Notes under the pieces: generated by a model | What the model was told of the DNA's origin: nothing | Databases searched by the model: none | What the model saw: only the letters and a program-made list of their open reading frames with translations | Shown: piece by piece, positions 1 through 8,196 of the stretch | How positions within the stretch are numbered: position 1 is the first letter of the stretch | Layout of the letters: each line of letters begins with the position of its first letter | Source: an uncultured Bacilli bacterium | GTDB taxonomy: Bacteria; Bacillota_I; Bacilli_A; RF39; UBA660 | DNA: 19,850 nucleotides | NCBI GenBank assembly: GCA_947623645.1 | Contig: CANQHK010000009.1 | Span: 1-19,850, forward strand | Direction of reading: 5' to 3' | Position numbers and translations under genes: made by a program

Positions 1-1660
1 GTAAATCCATTCCTGGTGCAGAATGGGTGGTTAAAAAATACCGCAAGGAATCTGCTCCGTATTTTTCGATAACGTCCATCGGATCAACACCATTTCCTAA
101 AGATTTGGACATCTTTCTTCCTTCTTTATCCCGAATTAGGCCATGAATTAAACAATCTTTAAAAGGACGTTCATTGGTAAAATGTAATCCTTGAAAGGTC
201 ATTCGATTAACCCAGAATGGAATGATATCATATCCTGTTACTAAAACGCTATTTGGATAATATCTTTTATAGTCTTCGGTAATATCTGGCCATCCAAGGG
301 TTGAAAAAGGCCATAGAGCACTAGAAAACCAAGTATCTAAAACATCTTCATCTTGGACCCAGCCTTCTTCTGTTGGTGCTTCCATTCCGACATATACTTC
401 CCCATCTTTATACCAAGCAGGAATTTGATGTCCCCACCAAAGTTGTCTAGAAATACACCAATCATAAGTAATTTCCATCCAGTGATTCATAATTTTTTCA
501 AATCTTTCAGGAACAAAATTTACTTTCTGTTTTTTGTTTTTTTGATTTTCTAAAACTCGATCTGCTAAAGGACGCATCCGAACAAACCATTGTTTCGAAA
601 GATAAGGTTCCACCATACAATTTGTTCTTTCAGAATGTCCAACATTATGACGCATTTCTTCTACTTTAATAAGAATACCGGATTCTTTTAAATCTTTAAT
701 GATGGCATCTCTTGCCTCAAATCGATCCATTCCTTCATATTTTCCAGCTTTTTCATTCATCGTTCCGTCTGGATTCATAACAACAATACGCTCTAAATTA
801 TGGCGAAGTCCGACTTCAAAGTCGTTAGGATCATGGGCAGGAGTAATTTTTACGACTCCTGTTCCAAATTCAGGATCAGCATGAATATCTCCTACTACCG
901 GAATCTTCTTTCCGACAATTGGTAAAATAACATTCTTGCCAATATATTGATTATATCGTTCATCTTTCGGGTTTACTGCAACAGCCGTATCTCCAAATAA
1001 AGTTTCAGGACGAGTCGTTGCAACTTCAAGATACTCATCACTATCTTCTATGAAGTATTTCATATGATAGAAAGCTCCGGGAATTTCTTTATAGATAACT
1101 TCTTCGTTGGATAGTGCAGTTTTTGCTTCGGGATCCCAGTTGATGATTCTCTCTCCTTGATAAATTAATCCTTCGTTATACAAATCGACAAAAACTTTTC
1201 GAACAGCTTTGCTAAGTCCTTCATCCAAAGTAAATCTTTCTCTTGAATAATCAAGTGCAAGACCTAGTTTTGCCCATTGTTCATGAATGTTTGCAGCATA
1301 CTCATGTTTCCAATCCCAAGCAACTTTTAGCCATTCTGATCGTTCCATTTCTCTTGGATTGATTCCTTCTTCTTTTAGTTTCTTATCGACTTTTGCCTGT
1401 GTTGCTATTCCAGCATGATCCATTCCTGGAAGCCACAAAACATCATACCCTTTCATCTTTTTATAACGAATTAACATATCTTGTAAAGTTGTATCCCAAG
1501 CGTGTCCTAAATGAAGTTTCCCCGTAACATTAGGAGGTGGGATAACAATACAAAAAGGTTCTTTGGATTGGTCTTTTCCTGCTTTAAACAAATCATGTTC
1601 TAACCAAAAATGATATTTTCCCTTTTCTACTTCTAAATGATTATATTTTTTATCCAACAT
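1..1660 (-). CDS. valS: Valyl-tRNA synthetase, C-terminal part cut by the window edge
   Basis: Class I aminoacyl-tRNA synthetase that charges tRNA-Val in the cytoplasm. Reading from the ATG at 1660 gives 553 codons before the window edge, out of roughly 880 for the family. PPPNVTG lies at residues 41-47, the HIGH-type motif HLGH at 50-53, and KMSKS at 516-520 followed by LGNG. The stretch between them has the usual ValRS editing-domain character (ATTRPETLFGD, then GTGVVKITPAHDPNDFEVG). The tRNA-binding C-terminus lies outside the window. The start follows the HD-gene stop by one base (TAA-A-ATG), with AAGGA in the end of the HD gene as ribosome site, so the two are translationally adjacent. 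Control by the valine T-box at 2397-2620 supports the assignment independently. Confidence 0.97.
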   Translation of the reverse strand, partial: MLDKKYNHLEVEKGKYHFWLEHDLFKAGKDQSKEPFCIVIPPPNVTGKLHLGHAWDTTLQDMLIRYKKMKGYDVLWLPGMDHAGIATQAKVDKKLKEEGINPREMERSEWLKVAWDWKHEYAANIHEQWAKLGLALDYSRERFTLDEGLSKAVRKVFVDLYNEGLIYQGERIINWDPEAKTALSNEEVIYKEIPGAFYHMKYFIEDSDEYLEVATTRPETLFGDTAVAVNPKDERYNQYIGKNVILPIVGKKIPVVGDIHADPEFGTGVVKITPAHDPNDFEVGLRHNLERIVVMNPDGTMNEKAGKYEGMDRFEARDAIIKDLKESGILIKVEEMRHNVGHSERTNCMVEPYLSKQWFVRMRPLADRVLENQKNKKQKVNFVPERFEKIMNHWMEITYDWCISRQLWWGHQIPAWYKDGEVYVGMEAPTEEGWVQDEDVLDTWFSSALWPFSTLGWPDITEDYKRYYPNSVLVTGYDIIPFWVNRMTFQGLHFTNERPFKDCLIHGLIRDKEGRKMSKSLGNGVDPMDVIEKYGADSLRYFLTTHSAPGMDL

Positions 1661-1661
1661 T

Positions 1662-2396
1662 TTATATTCCTTCTTTCTCCAATATTTTTTTACTAATCTT
1701 TGTATAATAATTCCAATCTTCTTGACTTCCCTTTTTTACTTCAATACTATCTATATACATATCGAAGTACCCCAATTCTTTTAAGCATTGAAAACTTTCT
1801 TTAAAATTCATATCTGTTAAAAAAGCAAGAGTTCTTAAAACACCTTCACTTTTATTGTTTATTTTTCCTAAACACTTCCTACTTTCAAAAGTTTTTCTTG
1901 CGTCTTCGCTGATTTCTTCTCTATCAAAAGAATTTTGAATCGTTTGGGCATGGCACCTATAAATTTCAATTTTATCGGCATCTCTTATAAGTTTACAAAA
2001 AAGTTCTGTTCTTTTGTCTAAATTTTTGGGTAGTTGGTAGTCATTATGATAAAGAATTGCTTTTTCAATAATAGAATCATATTTGGATTCTTCGATATAA
2101 TCTCTGATATGTCCAAGTTTTATTAGATATTCTACTCCAGCATCGGAATGATCAATCTTTCGGTCATCATATCCTCCTGTTTTTGCTACTTGATAAAATC
2201 TTCCAATATCATGAAGTAGACCAATCAAGGTTGCTAATTCTTGATCTTCTTTATTTAAGTTTAATCTTATCGCAAGTTCTTTTGCTACTTCCATCGTCTT
2301 ATAACTATGTTCTATTTTTCTTTTAATTCTTATATTTTCTGTATCAAAACTTTCAACATATTTTTGAAACACTTTAATAATTTTATTAAAATCCAT
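1662..2396 (-). CDS. HD-domain phosphohydrolase-like protein
   Basis: A 244-residue cytosolic protein of the HD metal-dependent hydrolase superfamily. The metal-ligand pattern is visible: H30 (IEHS), the HD pair H62-D63 in LLHDIGRF, H83 (DHSDAG), H117 (YHND) and D139 (RDADK). No TM segment is seen. The substrate cannot be told; members of the superfamily act on nucleotides and other phosphate esters. The gene sits directly behind the T-box terminator and ends one base before valS, so it shares valine-responsive control with valS. Its only plausible Shine-Dalgarno (AAAGGA, 2410-2415) lies 13 bases from the ATG and inside the 3' arm of the T-box terminator hairpin, so initiation may also depend on the antiterminated fold. 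Confidence is high for the fold and low for the function. Confidence 0.85.
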   Translation of the reverse strand: MDFNKIIKVFQKYVESFDTENIRIKRKIEHSYKTMEVAKELAIRLNLNKEDQELATLIGLLHDIGRFYQVAKTGGYDDRKIDHSDAGVEYLIKLGHIRDYIEESKYDSIIEKAILYHNDYQLPKNLDKRTELFCKLIRDADKIEIYRCHAQTIQNSFDREEISEDARKTFESRKCLGKINNKSEGVLRTLAFLTDMNFKESFQCLKELGYFDMYIDSIEVKKGSQEDWNYYTKISKKILEKEGI

Positions 2397-2620
2397 AAAA
2401 AAAACTCAATCCTTTCTTCTAAGGACGAGTTTTATCGCGGTACCACCTCAGTTCATACAAAATGTATGCACCTTCATTCTAGATAACGGAAAAATCCGTA
2501 CTTCTCTACTAATGTTCAAGAAGTAAACTCCCCTGCTACCTTCTAGAAAACTTTCTATTCATTTCCACCAACCATGAACTCTCTTTAAGAAAATTTTTCT
2601 ATACTCCTCAGGTTCCACGT
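2397..2620 (-). promoter_or_regulatory. T-box riboswitch leader, valine-specific, upstream of the HD gene and valS
   Basis: Reading the minus strand: stem I starts around 2618; the AG-rich bulge and GGTTGGTGG distal loop lie near 2560-2580; the specifier reads GTA (2537-2539) followed by G, a valine codon; and the conserved T-box GAGGTGGTACCGCG covers about 2436-2449. The UGGU there (2442-2445) suits a tRNA ending ACCA. The intrinsic terminator pairs 2421-2432 with 2402-2415 and is followed by eight T (2397-2404) touching the HD-gene ATG. The leader begins within a few bases of the upstream EIIB-like stop codon, leaving no intergenic room for its own promoter. Confidence 0.95.
2402..2432 (-). 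terminator. T-box regulated intrinsic terminator
   Basis: On the minus strand the arms AAACTCGTCCTT and AAGGATTGAGTTT pair around a short loop, followed by an eight-T tract (2397-2404). The 5' side lies just after the T-box sequence, as expected for mutually exclusive terminator and antiterminator folds. Confidence 0.9.
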
Positions 2621-2935
2621 CTATTTTAATTCTTCGATATATCGTTTTAGTTGTTTACTTTCGGGTCCTAGAATAATTTTTAATTGATTATCAATTTCGA
2701 CAATTCCTCGAGCCCCTAATTTTTGAATTCCTTCTTTGTTTACAATCGAAACATCTTTAAGAGTAACTTTAAATCTTGAAAGGGTTGTTTCACAAGAAAT
2801 AATATTTTCTTTTCCTCCTAGAAAATCAACTAATTTATTCATTTCTAAGTGAACATCTTTTTTTCCTGCTTTTAAGATTGCAAGAAGAATAATGACTAAA
2901 ACGATAACAATAATGGCATATTCAAAATAATTCAT
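2621..2935 (-). CDS. Membrane-anchored PTS EIIB (glucose family)-like protein without the usual catalytic cysteine
   Basis: A 104-residue protein. Residues 6-22 form one hydrophobic segment (a membrane anchor) and residues about 33-103 match the PTS glucose/N-acetylglucosamine EIIB domain: LVDFLGGKENI, RFKVTLKD, QKLGARGIVE and ILGPESKQL. No EIIC or EIIA partner is adjacent. In glucose-family EIIB the phosphorylated cysteine lies directly before I/A-T-R-L/F. Aligning RFKV with the family RLRV puts Thr51 at that position; the only cysteine, C48, is three residues early. Phosphotransfer is therefore doubtful and a sensory or scaffolding role is possible (inference). The gene has its own promoter (2953-2981), GGTGA upstream of the ATG, and a T-box starting right after its stop. 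Spacing is short enough that promoter and RBS nearly abut. Confidence 0.8.
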   Translation of the reverse strand: MNYFEYAIIVIVLVIILLAILKAGKKDVHLEMNKLVDFLGGKENIISCETTLSRFKVTLKDVSIVNKEGIQKLGARGIVEIDNQLKIILGPESKQLKRYIEELK

Positions 2936-2952
2936 CTATTTTCACCATATTC

Positions 2953-2981
2953 ATTGTATCATAGTTTTTCATCTTTGTGAA
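2953..2981 (-). promoter_or_regulatory. Promoter of the EIIB-like gene
   Basis: TTCACA (2976-2981) and TACAAT (2953-2958) are separated by 17 bases, with TG one base before the -10 (extended -10). The -35 abuts the tig stop codon. The predicted start near 2946 would leave a leader of only about ten bases. This promoter would also feed the T-box, HD gene and valS. Confidence 0.75.
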
Positions 2982-4247
2982 CTAATTTTTTTCTTTTAAG
3001 AAATCGATTACTTTATTCATTTCTAAATCGTAACGAAGCATTTCTTTACTTCCTACTTCTTTTAGAATTTCTTCTTCAGTTGTTTTATACTTTTCTGTCA
3101 TTTCTTTTAATTTTTCATCGACTTCTTCAGCAGTTACTGTAATATTTTCTAACTTTTTGATTTCTTCTAGAGTAAGTCTAGCAAGAACTCTAGCAAAAGC
3201 TTCTTTTTCCATTTGATTTTTGATATCTTCTTCGGTTTGATGAGAAAACTCTAAATACATTTCATAACTAATTCCTTGCATGGCAAGACGTTGTTTCATA
3301 TCTTCTAACATCATTTCGGTTGTATCAAAAACCATTTCTTCTGGAATATCTACTTCAGCATTTTTACTAACGGCTTCAATCAAATCATTAATATATTTAT
3401 TTTCAGCATCTTGTTCTTTTTGAGCTTCAATGGATTTCTTAATTTCTTCTTTTAAAGCTTTTTCGTCATGAACCCCTTCAAGCGCTAAATCATTAAAGAA
3501 TTCTTCATCCATTTCTCTTGTCATTTTTACTTTAATTTCATGAACATGAACTTTAAATACAGCTTCTTTTCCTTTTAAAGATTCTTCATGATAATCTTCT
3601 GGGAACGTAACATGAACATCGCGATCTTCTTCTTTTTTCATTCCAATTAATTGTTCTTCAAACCCTGGAATAAATTGTCCACTTCCAATTTCTAGAGAAT
3701 AATTTTCTCCTTTTCCTCCATCGAAAGCAACTCCATCAATAAATCCTTCAAAGTCGATTACAGCAATATCTCCCTTTTCGACCGTTCCTTCTTTGATAAC
3801 AAGTTCAGAGAATCTTTCTAAAAGGTGAGACAACTGATGTTCTATTTCTTCATTCGTAACTTTTACTTTATCTTTTTTTACACCAAGACCTGTATACTTT
3901 TTGATGACAACTTCTGGTTGTTCAATTAATGTCATTGTAAACTCTAAAACATCATCTTCTAATTTTGTAATATGAATTTGTGGTTCTGCAACCAATTGAT
4001 ATTTTTTTTCTAAAAGGACTTTTCGAAATTCCCCATCGACAGCTTTATTTGCTGCTTCGATCAAATAACTTTCTTTTCCATATTTCTTATCAAATAAGTT
4101 TCTAGGAGCTTTTCCTTTTCGGAATCCATCAACAGTCTTTTCTTTGGAAACTTTTTGGAAACTTTCATCGACAAGCTTCTTCCATTCTTCCCCTTTTACT
4201 TCAATTTTTAATTCATGACGATTCTTATTTTTCTTTTTATCTGCCAT
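2982..4247 (-). CDS. tig: Trigger factor, ribosome-associated chaperone / prolyl isomerase
   Basis: A 421-residue protein with full trigger-factor architecture. The N-terminal ribosome-binding domain carries the signature GFRKGKAP at 41-48. An FKBP-type PPIase domain spans about 158-240 (KGDIAVIDFEGFIDG, then IPGFEEQLIGM). The helical C-terminal chaperone arms continue to the end. It binds ribosomal protein L23 at the tunnel exit and holds nascent chains. The N-terminus begins with a short lysine-rich stretch (MADKKKNKNR) before the usual beta strand. AGGAGG precedes the ATG, and the gene starts 11 bases after the greA stop, so greA-tig form an operon from the 4772-4800 promoter. No terminator is seen after tig, so read-through into the EIIB-like gene is likely. 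Confidence 0.97.
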   Translation of the reverse strand: MADKKKNKNRHELKIEVKGEEWKKLVDESFQKVSKEKTVDGFRKGKAPRNLFDKKYGKESYLIEAANKAVDGEFRKVLLEKKYQLVAEPQIHITKLEDDVLEFTMTLIEQPEVVIKKYTGLGVKKDKVKVTNEEIEHQLSHLLERFSELVIKEGTVEKGDIAVIDFEGFIDGVAFDGGKGENYSLEIGSGQFIPGFEEQLIGMKKEEDRDVHVTFPEDYHEESLKGKEAVFKVHVHEIKVKMTREMDEEFFNDLALEGVHDEKALKEEIKKSIEAQKEQDAENKYINDLIEAVSKNAEVDIPEEMVFDTTEMMLEDMKQRLAMQGISYEMYLEFSHQTEEDIKNQMEKEAFARVLARLTLEEIKKLENITVTAEEVDEKLKEMTEKYKTTEEEILKEVGSKEMLRYDLEMNKVIDFLKEKN

Positions 4248-4258
4248 AATTCCTCCTA

Positions 4259-4738
4259 CTACTTAATTTCTGTAATTTCGATTTTGTAACTTCCATTTGG
4301 ACTATCAACCGTTACAATATCTCCTACTTTTTTATTTAAAAGAGCCTTTGCAATCGGACTTTCATTCGAAATCTTACTCATGAAAGGATCTGCTTCTTGA
4401 CTTCCAACGATCATATATTCATCGGTATCATCTTCATCGTCTTCATCGACATATTTAATTTGAACAGTAGAACCAATTCCAACAGCATCTTTTGCTGTTT
4501 CTTCAATGATTTCAGCATTTTCAAGCATCTTTTCAATTTTTTGAATTCTACCTTCAATTTGTGCTTGTTCATCTCTTGCAGCATCATAATCTGCATTTTC
4601 TGATAAGTCTCCCAAAGCACGTGCTTCTTTTATAGCAATGATATTGGCAGGTCTTTTAACGTTTACTAAATCATCTAACTCCTGCTTTAATTCATCAAAA
4701 CCCTTCTTTGTTAAATATATTGGTTTTTTATTTTCCAT
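4259..4738 (-). CDS. greA: Transcription elongation factor GreA
   Basis: A 159-residue protein, the usual GreA length. The N-terminal coiled-coil hairpin carries the acidic tip in GDLSENADYDAARDEQ (D44 and E47), which is placed in the RNA polymerase secondary channel to promote cleavage of backtracked RNA. The C-terminal FKBP-like domain includes the DPFMSKISNESPIAKALLNK region and the final GSYKIEI strand. An unusual acidic run (DEDDEDDTDEY) sits in the linker/C-domain. The start is fixed by AGAGGTG just upstream of the ATG, and a consensus promoter lies at 4772-4800. First gene of the greA-tig operon. Confidence 0.96.
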   Translation of the reverse strand: MENKKPIYLTKKGFDELKQELDDLVNVKRPANIIAIKEARALGDLSENADYDAARDEQAQIEGRIQKIEKMLENAEIIEETAKDAVGIGSTVQIKYVDEDDEDDTDEYMIVGSQEADPFMSKISNESPIAKALLNKKVGDIVTVDSPNGSYKIEITEIK

Positions 4739-4771
4739 TTTTTCACCTCTGTTTTTTAAATTACGTCTTAA

Positions 4772-4800
4772 ATCATACTACAAAACAATCAAAATGTCAA
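4772..4800 (-). promoter_or_regulatory. greA-tig promoter
   Basis: TTGACA (4795-4800) and TATGAT (4772-4777) are separated by exactly 17 bases, an almost perfect sigma-A type promoter 30-60 bases upstream of the greA ATG. Confidence 0.9.
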
Positions 4801-4877
4801 GGAAAAAATAAAGTGATTTCAAGATATTTCAGAAAAACATTTTTCATCATCATAAGGAGTATTGATTTCTTATGACA

Positions 4878-4905
4878 GAAAAAAGAATGATCAACTCATT
4901 CTTTA
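4878..4905 (-). terminator. Intrinsic terminator after surface protein A gene
   Basis: Arms 4896-4904 and 4882-4890 (AAAGAATGA / TCATTCTTT on the minus strand) form a perfect 9-bp stem with a 5-base loop, followed by a T-run on the minus strand. It separates gene A from the greA promoter. Confidence 0.85.
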
Positions 4906-4917
4906 TAGATTCAAAAA

Positions 4918-7900
4918 CTATTGTTTAAAAGGAATAAGAGTAACACGAGAAGAATAGCGACTACCTAAAGAGCCATCATGTCCATTAAAAGCAAACACTC
5001 CTGCATGTGAAGTATCAGCATAGATTCCACCACGAAGAAGCCAAGGATTATTTGCATTAACAAAATAGTTATAATCATCATACCATCCTGAAACTTCGGA
5101 TAAAGCATGTCCAAAACATACTCCGTCACAAGCTGTTGTTGGATCATTCGTTTTATATAAATCATAATATTTTTCTTGAAGACCTTCTAAATTTTCTATA
5201 AATCTACTACCCCTAGTCGTTCTGTTAAAATTTCCCATAACGTATTCATAAGTACCACCTGACATATCATAAATTCCAGTAATATTTCCAGTCGTACTTG
5301 CTCCCATTCCATATTGTCCATCATATTGATTTTCTGAATTACTACAAGAAATAGAAGATTCTGCTTCATTTTGTGTTGTTGCACCAACGCCTGTTTTAAA
5401 ACTACTACAATTATTAATTTTTACTTGCTTATTGGCATCATCATAATTCTTATTTCCATATTTTCCATACTTACTTTGACTTAAATATGCTACTACTCCC
5501 CATTCACTGTTTTTCATCATATGGGTATCTACTACATTTTGATAAATTGTAAAACCATATGGATTTTCTAGTTTTTGCATACTTTTTATAGCATAGAAGA
5601 AACTACTTGCAGACTGTTCTCTTAAAGAAGTTTCCTTTGGTTTTATAGTAAGATTCGATATATCACAGCTATCATCTGTACAAGCATTCGATAAGTTTCC
5701 CGTTAATTCAAACTTTCCTACCCAGATGCCAGATAGTTGCTTATTATCAAAAGTAAAGCTATCTGGTGTTCTCCAACTATCTCCTTTGGTTATAGTATAT
5801 TTGCCACTTCCTTTTTCTACTGTATCTTTATCAATAAACTTGATATCAATTGCTCCAGGTAAGTTTTGAGATACTTCTGTTGCTCTCCCCACTTCTTTCT
5901 TTCCAAAATAATTTATCCCATCTTCTGACTTTATCGTATAACTAAATCTTGGAATCCATACAAACATTGTATTAGTATCATTCATATTGACCGTTGTATC
6001 AACAACAAAACGTTCATCACTTTGATAATAAGCACTTCGAAAATCATAAAATAAGAATAAATGATCATCAACTACTCCATCATTTCCTCCAATTTTTCCT
6101 ACTTCTGTATCCATATTCTTCTTGATTTCATCAGGAGTTAAAACATCATTATAAATCATAACTCTCTCAATAATTCCAGATAAAGGTATCCCTCCTGTAA
6201 TAGCTTCTGTTTTATCTCTTCCATCCCTTCCAATATAAGCACTTACAAAATCATAATTATATTCTTTATATCTTGTATCTTGAGTTGTTAAAATAACTTG
6301 ATCGTCTTCATAAATCGTGATTTTGCTATTTTCTTTATCATAAACATAAGTTACAGTAAGAAACTGTGAAGATGTTATTTTTGATGGTTCATTTAAATCT
6401 ATAATACCATTATTAAAGTGTAAGCGATAACGATTATCGACCGTATACTCATAATTAATATTATGTGCAATATCTGGCCAATGAAAGTTTCCAAAGATAA
6501 TATCTCGAGAATGAAGATCATTTCTTTTCAATTTAATTTGAACAGTATTAGAACTTTTAAATAAGTCTTTTAACATATCATCCAAATAAATTCCATCATC
6601 GATTCCATCCAAAACAATTCCTTCTTTACTATAAGAGGGAGTTCCAACAGTAATAGCATTATGATGATTTTCTGTTAAATCAATGACTTTTGAATAATCC
6701 CGGAAATCATAAAATAAGAATAAATGATCATCAACTACTCCATCATCTCCTCCAATTTTTCCAACTTCTGTATCTATATTCTTTTTGATTTCATCAAATG
6801 TTAAAACATCATTATAAATCATAACTTTTTCAACTGTTCCAGCAAAAGGCGTATCTCCTTCTGCAATACCTTCTTGTTTTTCTCTTATATCTCTTCCAAT
6901 ATAAGCATTTAAAAAATCATAACTATAAGTTTTATAAATTTCATTTGTATTAGTCATTATTAATTGATCATTTTCATAGATTGTTAGATTACTATTTTCT
7001 TTATCATAAACATAAGTTATTAAGACAAATTCTGGAGCAGATATTTTAGATGCTTCATAAATATTAATTTTTCCATTTTGAAAATAAACACGATATAAAT
7101 TTGTAGGTGTGTATTCATAATTGATATTATATAGATTGGTAGGATCAAAGTTACCAAAAATAACATCTCGAGAACGAAAATTATCTCTTTTTAATTTAAT
7201 TTGAACAGTATTGGAACTTTTAAACAAATCTTTTAAAACACTTTCAAAATAAATCCCATCATCATATCCATCAAGTATCATTCCTTCTTTACTATAAGAG
7301 GGACTTCCAACAGTAACTGCATCATGATGATTCTCTGTTAAATCATAAATTGTTCCTTGAAAATTTTTTATATAATTATCTCTTCCACCTTCTTTTACAG
7401 TCACTGCATTCGCCCAATTTTGTTCATCGTAGTTATACCATTCTTTTCTAGTATCAGCAACTACCCAATTTTTTCTTGTTGCATCATAAGTTACGGGTAT
7501 CATTCCACTAGCAAGTTCTGGAGAATTCGGAATAGATTCATCATATCCACTATCAATTTCTAAATGAATAGAATATTCTGTTCCCATTGCTTCCTCTTCT
7601 GCATCATAATCTAACCACATTTGAAATTCATAATGATAAGTTGTATTTCCTGGAATAGAATCACTTTCTAAATAATACTTTTCATCTTCTGTTACTTGTT
7701 CTGTTATATTTCTAGTAATATCAAGTTTTCCAGCATCTCTTGTATAGTGATATCGAATATCTTCACTTGGTGTTTTATGGTCTTTTGTATCCTCTACTAT
7801 ATAAATTACATAATCGATTTCTTTATTTCCTAAATTTAGTAAAGAAAAGCGATACGAAGGATTGGCTTTTCCTTCTTCATCCTTCATAGGAATCATATCT

Positions 7901-8082
7901 TCTAAAGTAATACTCGTGTCTGTCTTACTCTCATCGAGTTGTAGTTCCAAATCACTAAAACGTAAAATATATTTTTTATTTCCTGCAAGGGTTTTGGAAA
8001 AAACAGCATAAGTTACTCCAACAAATGCTATAAGCATTATGAAGGTTAGAAATATTAAAAGCCATTTCATTTTATTCTTCAT
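4918..8082 (-). CDS. Surface protein A: SipW/camelysin-like domain, two LamG-like repeats, C-terminal FGE/C-type-lectin-fold domain
   Basis: A 1054-residue protein. The ATG at 8082 is chosen because GGGAGG lies just upstream; an in-frame TTG at 8121 has no such site. The order is: a hydrophobic signal/anchor segment (residues about 7-27, ending VTYAVFSKT); a beta domain like SipW-dependent camelysin/TasA proteins (to about 190); two tandem LamG/concanavalin-like repeats of about 221 residues (bases 7344-6037); then a domain like the sulfatase-modifying-factor/FGE fold from about base 5990 to the end. That domain shows WIPRFSYT, GIWVGKFEL, NSEWGVVAYLSQSKYG, GIYDMSGGTYEYVMG, CDGVCFGHALSE and PWLLRGG. 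It probably acts as an extracellular binding protein; the enzymatic FGE cysteine arrangement is not apparent. A G10 tract in the promoter suggests phase variation. B and C are paralogs. The ligand is unknown. Confidence 0.85.
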   Translation of the reverse strand: MKNKMKWLLIFLTFIMLIAFVGVTYAVFSKTLAGNKKYILRFSDLELQLDESKTDTSITLEDMIPMKDEEGKANPSYRFSLLNLGNKEIDYVIYIVEDTKDHKTPSEDIRYHYTRDAGKLDITRNITEQVTEDEKYYLESDSIPGNTTYHYEFQMWLDYDAEEEAMGTEYSIHLEIDSGYDESIPNSPELASGMIPVTYDATRKNWVVADTRKEWYNYDEQNWANAVTVKEGGRDNYIKNFQGTIYDLTENHHDAVTVGSPSYSKEGMILDGYDDGIYFESVLKDLFKSSNTVQIKLKRDNFRSRDVIFGNFDPTNLYNINYEYTPTNLYRVYFQNGKINIYEASKISAPEFVLITYVYDKENSNLTIYENDQLIMTNTNEIYKTYSYDFLNAYIGRDIREKQEGIAEGDTPFAGTVEKVMIYNDVLTFDEIKKNIDTEVGKIGGDDGVVDDHLFLFYDFRDYSKVIDLTENHHNAITVGTPSYSKEGIVLDGIDDGIYLDDMLKDLFKSSNTVQIKLKRNDLHSRDIIFGNFHWPDIAHNINYEYTVDNRYRLHFNNGIIDLNEPSKITSSQFLTVTYVYDKENSKITIYEDDQVILTTQDTRYKEYNYDFVSAYIGRDGRDKTEAITGGIPLSGIIERVMIYNDVLTPDEIKKNMDTEVGKIGGNDGVVDDHLFLFYDFRSAYYQSDERFVVDTTVNMNDTNTMFVWIPRFSYTIKSEDGINYFGKKEVGRATEVSQNLPGAIDIKFIDKDTVEKGSGKYTITKGDSWRTPDSFTFDNKQLSGIWVGKFELTGNLSNACTDDSCDISNLTIKPKETSLREQSASSFFYAIKSMQKLENPYGFTIYQNVVDTHMMKNSEWGVVAYLSQSKYGKYGNKNYDDANKQVKINNCSSFKTGVGATTQNEAESSISCSNSENQYDGQYGMGASTTGNITGIYDMSGGTYEYVMGNFNRTTRGSRFIENLEGLQEKYYDLYKTNDPTTACDGVCFGHALSEVSGWYDDYNYFVNANNPWLLRGGIYADTSHAGVFAFNGHDGSLGSRYSSRVTLIPFKQ
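6037..7344 (-). repeat. Tandem intragenic duplication encoding two LamG-like domains
   Basis: Two copies with a 663-base period (221 codons): 7344 to about 6700 and 6681 to about 6037. Both begin DLTENHH, share KDLFKSSNTVQIKLKR, YVYDKENS and KVMIYNDVLT or RVMIYNDVLT, and end GVVDDHLFLFYDFR. The similarity is clear in DNA as well, so copy-number change by recombination is possible. Confidence 0.9.
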
Positions 8083-8196
8083 TTTCCGTCCTCCCTCTAC
8101 AGTCTTATTTGTTACTTTCAATCTTGTTTATTCTATAATTATCCTATCACGAATTCATATCACTGCAAATATTATTTTTTTATGTTTCTAATTACT

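Noticed and set aside
4411..4620. Second minus-strand frame inside greA
   Set aside because: Low-complexity K/L/M-rich alternative frame of a strongly conserved gene.
4873..4929. Plus-strand mini-ORF MTEKRM... after AAGGAG
   Set aside because: Only 18 codons, 12-base spacing, and it is made of the terminator hairpin and the 3' end of gene A.
8083..8121. Upstream TTG start for surface protein A giving 13 more residues
   Set aside because: The TTG has no ribosome site, while GGGAGG sits at the right distance before the ATG at 8082 that opens a normal basic-plus-hydrophobic signal segment.
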